Of a stretch of 59,565 bases of DNA, positions 57,801 through 59,565 are shown in pieces (the first letter of the stretch is position 1; every line of letters starts with the position of its first letter). The position numbers and the translations under genes were made by a program. This DNA comes from Streptomyces longispororuber (GTDB lineage Bacteria > Actinomycetota > Actinomycetes > Streptomycetales > Streptomycetaceae), in the NCBI RefSeq assembly GCF_014656095.1, contig NZ_BNBT01000040.1:1-59565 (forward strand). Reading direction: 5' to 3'. The notes beneath the pieces were generated by a model that did not search any database, was not told the DNA's origin, and saw nothing but the letters and a program-made list of their open reading frames with translations.

Positions 57801-59565
57801 ACCAGGAGGGGTTCGGGTACGTCCTGCCAGGCGACGCGGGCGCGCAGCACCGGGGTGCGGTCCGTGACCCGCTGCCAGGCCGCGGCGAGCAGGGCCGGGT
57901 CGGGGACGCCCTCCAGGTCGAAGGAGAGCTGCTGGAAGTAGACGCTCTGGTCGTCCTGGGACAGGCCGTGGAAGAGCATGCCCGCCTGGGTGGGCGTCAG
58001 CGGGTGGACGTCCTCCAGGGTGGCGGGGTCGTCCCCGGCGAGCCGGTCCACGGCCGCCTGGTCGAGCGGGGCGAGCGGGAAGTCGGAGGGGGTGCGGCCA
58101 CCGGCGCCGGGGCGGGCCGCGTGCCGGGCGATCCCGGTCAGCGCGTCGGCGAACCGCCGGGCCACGCCGGCGACGGTGGCCTCGTGGTGCACCGCGTCGG
58201 AGTAGAACCAGGTGAACTCCAGGACGTCGCCGTCCAGTCGGCCCACGACCTCCAGGGCGTGCGGGCGCTCGGCCCGCGGGTCGGCGTCCAGCTCCAGCGG
58301 GCGGAACGCCGCCCGGTACAGGCCGTCGGCGTCGCCCGTGAGCCCGAAGCGGCCCAGGTAGTTGAAGCTGATGTGCGCGGCGGGCGCCTCGGGCAGCGCC
58401 CCGGGGCGGGCCAGATGGCGCAGGGCGTCGTGCCCGAGGCCGTGCCGCGGCACCGCGCGCAGGTGCTCCTTGACCTGCTTCAGGACGCCGTCCCAGGGCG
58501 CGTCGGGCGCGACGGCGAGGGCCACGGGGTGGCGGGTGGTGAACCAGCCGACGGTGCGGCTGGTGTCGACGTCGGCGAACAGCTCCTCGCGCCCGTGCCC
58601 CTCCACGTCCACCAGGACCCGCTCGTGCCCGGTCCACGCGCACAGGGCCCGGCCCAGGGCGCTCAGGAGCACGTCGTTGACCCGGGTGCGGTAGGTGTCG
58701 GGCAGGGTGCGCAGCAGGACGGAGGTGTCCTCGGGGGTGAGGTGTACGGTCACCGCGCGCTGCGTGACGTACGTGTTGGCGCCCGGCAGGTCCGCCGGGA
58801 GCACGGCCTCGGCGCCCGCGACGGCCTCGGCCCAGTACGCCGCCTCGGCGTCGAAGCCGCCGTCCTGGGCGTACGCGGCAAGGCGCCGGGCCCACTCGCG
58901 CAGCGGGGAGGACTTCGGGGGCAGGGCGGCGGCGCCGTCACGGCCCTCGCGGCGGGCGCGGTACGCCCGGTCGAGGTCCTCCAGCAGGACGCGCCAGGAG
59001 ACGCCGTCGACCACGAGGTGGTGCACGGCCAGGTGCAGGACGGGAGCGCCGTCCCCCCGCTCGTGCAGGACGGCCCGCAGCAGCGGGCCCCGGCCCAGGT
59101 CGAAGGGGCCGAAGTGCGGGGTGTCGGTGTCCGGCCCGGTGTGGCGCGCGAGCCGCAGCCGGGGCGCGTCGTCGTCGATGTGCCAGCGGACGCCGGGTGC
59201 CGGGCTCAGGGGTTCCTCGGCGGCACCGGCACCGGCACCGACGCGAGCGCGGTCGGCACGGGCACGGGCACGGGCACCGGCACCGGCACCCGCATCGGCA
59301 CCGTCACCGTCGCCCTCATCGGCACCGGCCTCGGTCACGGCCTCGCTGGCGACGAAGCGCGACCGCAGCGCGTCGTGGTGGGCGACCAGGTCGTTCAGGG
59401 CGTCCTCCAGCGCCCCGGCGTCGCAGTCGGCGGGCAGTTCCACCGACAGGGCCTGCGCGAAGTGCCCGGCGCGCGCGGCGGCGGTGTCGAACAGCCAGCT
59501 CTGGATGGGCGTGAGCGGCGCCGGGCCGGTGGCGGCCGCGCGGGCCCGGGCGCCGGGCCGGGGCC
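45668..59565 (-). CDS. Nonribosomal peptide synthetase (NRPS-B), 5' end outside window
   Basis: The frame is open from the right edge to the stop at 45668-45670, at least 4632 residues. The sequence upstream of the first in-frame GTG (59443) still reads as epimerase N-terminus ([19 protein letters not shown]), so the gene continues to the right. Visible order is E0, C-A-T-E, C-A-T-E, C-A-T, acidic tail. All C and E motifs are intact. All three C domains follow an E and are DCL type. The protein ends with a carrier domain and an acidic helix ([17 protein letters not shown]) that should dock with the basic N-terminal helix of NRPS-A. It passes an L-configured intermediate to the LCL domain that starts NRPS-A. 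Confidence 0.95.
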   Translation of the reverse strand, partial: PRPGARARAAATGPAPLTPIQSWLFDTAAARAGHFAQALSVELPADCDAGALEDALNDLVAHHDALRSRFVASEAVTEAGADEGDGDGADAGAGAGARARARADRARVGAGAGAAEEPLSPAPGVRWHIDDDAPRLRLARHTGPDTDTPHFGPFDLGRGPLLRAVLHERGDGAPVLHLAVHHLVVDGVSWRVLLEDLDRAYRARREGRDGAAALPPKSSPLREWARRLAAYAQDGGFDAEAAYWAEAVAGAEAVLPADLPGANTYVTQRAVTVHLTPEDTSVLLRTLPDTYRTRVNDVLLSALGRALCAWTGHERVLVDVEGHGREELFADVDTSRTVGWFTTRHPVALAVAPDAPWDGVLKQVKEHLRAVPRHGLGHDALRHLARPGALPEAPAAHISFNYLGRFGLTGDADGLYRAAFRPLELDADPRAERPHALEVVGRLDGDVLEFTWFYSDAVHHEATVAGVARRFADALTGIARHAARPGAGGRTPSDFPLAPLDQAAVDRLAGDDPATLEDVHPLTPTQAGMLFHGLSQDDQSVYFQQLSFDLEGVPDPALLAAAWQRVTDRTPVLRARVAWQDVPEPLLVVRRDVPVPVTHLDWRGLPADERARRLRDLLDADRARGVDLARDPVQRLVLARIADDAVHVVWSFHHLALDGWSLFQVLSDVFACHAQLSGRAPGDGALPERRPFRDYVAWLRDRDWAGAEEHWHRRLAGLAEPTTPPYDREPRETHRAESSEGVSVRVPEATTRALEDLARTAGLTLNTLVQGAWALLLSRQTGRDDVVFGTTVSGRPPELPGAEDITGLFIATLPTRVTVPREGTLLDWLRSLQHEQSEDRRFDYVPLTRMKACTELPERVGLFDTIVVFENYPVDDGLAAAHGLRLSGLDGIETTNYPLSLVAYPGAELTLRLGYDPALFDTATAERTAEYLTVLLEGMATGPERAPARLPLLTPDRRRQVLDEWNDTAAEVPEATVAELFAAQVRRTPDAVALDAGDERLTYRELDARAEALAARLAAHGVAVEVPVGVLMDRSVTLVVTQLALVRTGGVFVPLDGRAPHERLRRMLAEAGARLLLTDAAWEDTAREVLPDGTVLLPDGAPGATALPGGTRAGALPDRTIAPAVPVRPDNVQYLMFTSGSTGTPKGVAARQRDVAALALDRSFTGHDRVLVHSPHAFDASTYELWVPLLRGGTAVLAPAGEVDAAVVRRAVTERGVRHLWLTAGLFRLLAQEDPACLRGAREVWTGGEAVRGAVVRRVLEACPDLTVVDGYGPTETTTFATRRAYRTGDPLPPVLPIGRPLDNTRVYVLDEALQQQPPGVPGELYVAGAGLARGYAGDAGASAARYVADPFGPPGARMYRTGDVVRWSGDGELVFVGRADDQIKIRGFRVEPAEIEARLTAHADVAEAVVSVYEHAGRKRLAAHLVPARAEGAPPAADLRAHLSADLPDYMLPAAFVSVPALPLTANGKVDRRELPEPDWSAADTAYRAPRTEAERILADIWAELLGVERVGADDNFFMLGGDSILSIQVVSRARAAGLGLTPRDLFRHPTVAALAAATGTARTVAGTGPVSGEVALAPIQHWFLDAAPRRPEFFDQALVVETDDDVDPDALARALTALWEHHDALRSRFVRLDDGAEGSGTESSGTGGAWRQECPAPGTAAPELLRVHDLRGLTAAAAEEAEARLTAAAHAAFRLDTGPLLCARLFLGGGRPRLLLAVHHLVVDGVSWRVLLEDLDTAYARARAGEQVTLPERTTSVQEWTRRLRAHTEADGFAAQREHWQTVAGHCAAPLPVDLPVDQPTAQPGDHPSDPGHDPADANTMADARAVTVRLDRRHTDDLLRTVPGAYRTRIDDALLTALGRVLTAWTGHRTVAVGLEGHGREDQLFDDVDLSRTVGWFTSLYPVALTVPDGDWGTALKSVKEQVRAVPDRGIGYGALRHLARDERLRAAPAPGISFNYLGRFDWSAGGGALVRSVPGGLGGAEAPEARRPHLLDVVARVADGELEITWYYGRRLHREETVARLADGMLRALRDIVAHCRRDGVGGRTPSDFPLARVDQETLDRVVGDGGDVADLYPLTPMQAGMLFHSLLDPDARAYVNQVQFVLRGVTDPGALAEAWQHTADANPMLRTRLVWQETGEPLQLVRRRATVPVTHHDWRGRSAEDVAAQTERLLAEDRDAGIDLGEAPLMRLALIRLAPERVRVVWTFHHALLDGWSAAQVFDEVCERYAALTAGRRPDVPDRAPFRDYLAWLARRDTARAERYWREALAGFSVPTELPRDRRAEEAHRASSSGSVHVTLGPDVSARLRATAQHAGLTVSTVLQGAWALLLSRYGGGDDVVFGTTVSGRPAELPGVTSMVGVFINTLPTRARIDGRRPLLDWLGDLQAAQSESRRHDFVSLAQIQTWSDVPGGTNLFDSIVVFENYPFDADAVARHGLAVEQERDLEPTNYPLSVVVAPGDDLAVLLDYDPQAFDAATVEALGASLRTLLTEMATDPGRRLDELPLLDDGRARALLDRFGGRTVPAPPKVLPDVFGEQAARTPDAVAVRCGAERLTYRQLDERSNRLARLLAGAGAGPERFVAVALPRTADLVVALLAILKSGAAYLPVDPGYPAERLAFLFDDVRPEAVVTSTASAGRLPDGPWTRVVLDDPECAARLAALSPDAIGDDERRGRLLPGHPAYVIHTSGSTGRPKGVVVAHASVVALTDWAATAFADRGLDHVVASTSLNFDVSVFEIFSPLLAGGSVEVVHDLLALAEREGPWRAGLLSAVPSALGRLLAEDTVHVTADTVVLAGEALPPRTVRDVRAAVPGCQVLNIYGPTEATVYATAHTCDPEAPDRVPPIGRPVGGARAYVLDERLRPVPVGAPGELYLAGTGVARGYLDRPALTASRFLPDPYGPPGSRMYRTGDRVRWSADGDLLYLGRGDDQVKVRGFRIELGEVEAALAGHPDVAAAAARVVERDGHRRLVAYAVPRGPAAPAPAELRAFLARTLPDHLVPSVVTPLERLPLGTTGKLDRRALPDPVWAAPAAGSASPPRTAAEKTLAAIWAEVLGVPEVGTEDNYFALGGDSILGIQIVSAARRAGLALTPRHLFRHPTVAGLAAAAEDLPAPAAAADQGPVVGEAPLTPVQHWLFDTLPGDPARLTQAVSYHLAADTDETALRTALAAVLTHHDALRQRFPADGDGRRHQHGAPPGAPPHLETHTLTGGAPEAALRALTDALCDGFDLDTGPLVKAALCHLDDDRRPVLLLAAHHLVVDAVSWHLLLEDLDRAYRAVRAGQEPDLGPKTTSFQAWAHRLAAHTQAGGFDAELARWSALSDTAPLPVDRGGSNAGTCEETVTAGLDGDETRRLLQDVPDVYRTRVNDVLLCALGRVLARWTGRDRVTVALEGHGREHLFDDVDLSRTVGWFTSMFPVALDVPRDADTGTALKSVKETLRAVPHGGIGYGALRHLHPTAGQHLPALPQIAFNYLGQQDAATAAGGLLHAPCDGLTGGADRTADRPHLIDVLGHVTDKRLEFTWSYSREVHHRDTVARLAAELTDELRAIVAHCATPGAGGRTPSDFPLASLDQRAVDRLAGTGGDVTDIYPLTPTQTGMVVHGMDEPGEGLYTEQITFVADGVRDPRLLAAAWQHVVDRTPVLRTAVALSGVPEPLQVVRRDVTLPVTTLDWSALPPQDRAADLERLLAADKARGIALDQAPLLRVTLIRLGPDEVRVVWTFHHVLLDGWSVFHVLSDVMAAHAALARGEEPHLPERRPFGDYAAWLAARDNDRAEEHWRGVLADLTAPTALPYDRRPAQGATARSGTWLSQRLPEDDTRRLADFARRHRLTLNSVVQGAWALLLSRWSGEQDVCFGTTVSGRPADLPGADTITGLFITTLPARVTVDGAAPCGAWLRRTQSAAAEDRLHAHVPLTDLHALSGVPAGTPLFDSLVVFENYPVGDATAGAHGVHVRDLDAREATNYPLTVVVSPGERLAVELGHDPRYLTQSTARALAAQLLHTLRALAAAEDDTRLDAVEILPPEDRERLLHGPARPALAPAAPATLPALVEAAVDRTPTATALTAPGLSLTYADLERRANRLAHRLIARGTGPGDLVALVLPRSADMVLAQLAVTKAGAAFLPVDPGYPAERVALMLRDARPAETLDAEQVAALLAAAPDTGDHRPADTDRVRPLHLDDPAYVIYTSGSTGTPKGVVVTHRGLAAFAAAEAAHYQVAPGDRVLAFATPSFDASVLELCMSLPHGARLVVPPPGPLLGAELAEVLRRERVTHTLLPPAALATLPPDTPGTLPDLKTLTVGADACGPELVARWAPHHRMVNSYGPTEATVVATWSAPLTPDGGAPPIGRPLPATGAYVLDDRLRPVPDGVAGELWLGGPALARGYLNRPALTAARFTADPFGPPGSRMYRTGDLVRRDSHGELHYLGRTDHQLKLRGHRIEAGEVEAALTRHPGVLDAVVSVREDEPGLPRLVAHLLAAPGTQPPTAAELRAEAARTLPGPMVPSAYVVLDRFPLTENGKTDRAALPAPPPEQERTSGHVAPRTPTEEALAALWEEVLQVTVGVEDDYLALGGDSLRALLIASRANDAFGVSLTPRDVLVHRTVAALADAVEEQILSELEDAARGDSDHDER
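48815..53345 (-). other. NRPS-B module 2: C(DCL)-A(unassigned)-T-E
   Basis: C spans about 53345-51990, A 51975-50500, T has its Ser near 50347, and E runs 50200-48850. The A code reads D-V-F-S-V-A-I-V-Y-K from [25 protein letters not shown] and [12 protein letters not shown] cannot assign it; no code I remember matches well. The E domain is complete ([26 protein letters not shown]), so a D-residue is expected. Confidence 0.75.
53350..58015 (-). other. NRPS-B module 1: C(DCL)-A(Val)-T-E
   Basis: C spans about 58015-56680, A 56660-55145, T has its Ser near 54993, and E runs 54850-53400. The A code reads D-A-Y-W-W-G-G-T-F-K from [24 protein letters not shown] and [11 protein letters not shown]. 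It is nearly identical to module 7 and close to the valine signature. The E domain is canonical; D-Val expected. Confidence 0.85.
58020..59565 (-). other. NRPS-B module 0: epimerase only (rest outside window)
   Basis: The E domain has [30 protein letters not shown] and FNYLGRF. The A and T domains of this module lie beyond the right edge, so its substrate is unknown; it should be D-configured. An Ala/Gly/Arg-rich loop of about 45 residues, encoded by GGCAC(C/G) hexamers, interrupts the domain after ALRSRF. Confidence 0.85.
59222..59302. repeat. In-frame GGCAC(C/G) hexamer array in the E0 loop
   Basis: Three GGCACC units (59222-59239) and six GGCACG/GGCACC units (59255-59290), plus flanking variants, encode alternating Ala-Gly and Ala-Arg pairs in a loop of the first epimerase domain. 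Confidence 0.9.

Overview
The window looks like a chromosomal segment of a Streptomyces-type actinomycete. GC content is very high, GTG starts are common, and the gene set is typical: an SsgA-like sporulation protein, the HelR RNA-polymerase recycling ATPase, LtrA, CsbD, a CE1758/CE1759 luciferase-like pair, an anti-sigma-type ATPase and a very large NRPS. No rRNA, tRNA, CRISPR array or insertion sequence was seen.

Left part (1-24160), housekeeping and accessory genes. It holds a cut-off secreted protein, a two-component/ABC-2 exporter locus (histidine kinase, permease and ATPase on -, response regulator divergent on +), an SsgA-like protein, a flavin monooxygenase/FMN reductase pair, a NodB-type deacetylase-like protein convergent with a class A PBP, and a secreted amidase_6 protein. 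These are followed by LtrA, a dihydrolipoamide-dehydrogenase-like flavoprotein, an HATPase_c protein, a rifamycin-response locus (RAE palindrome, the first 17 codons of a lost glycosyltransferase, then helR), CsbD, a DHA2 MFS exporter, an MmpS-like lipoprotein, and an HxlR regulator divergent from an NAD(P)-dependent reductase. A 14-bp perfect hairpin at 24131-24163 closes this part.

Right part (24251-59565), a nonribosomal peptide cluster read entirely on the - strand and leaving the window at its right edge. In transcription order it is NRPS-B (at least 4632 aa, N-terminus outside), NRPS-A (6796 aa), a strong hairpin, mbtH, and a GNAT acetyltransferase coupled to mbtH by an ATGA overlap. 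The visible assembly line is E0 / C-A-T-E / C-A-T-E / C-A-T (NRPS-B), then C-A-T-E / C-A-T / C-A-T-E / C-A-T / C-A-T-E (NRPS-A). C-domain subtype (LCL or DCL) matches the presence or absence of E in the preceding module at every junction. Codes read from the adenylation domains give D-?0, D-Val1, D-X2, L-(Tyr-like/hydrophobic)3, D-(basic?)4, L-Thr5, D-(basic/polar?)6, L-Val7, D-(same type as 3)8. NRPS-A ends in an epimerase with no thioesterase, which points to a trans-acting PBP-type (SurE-like) cyclase/hydrolase outside the window. I do not recognise the peptide.

Short degenerate tandem arrays recur both between genes (18-20 bp, octamer and hexamer units) and in frame inside NRPS epimerase loops (a 4 x 39-bp array and a hexamer array).
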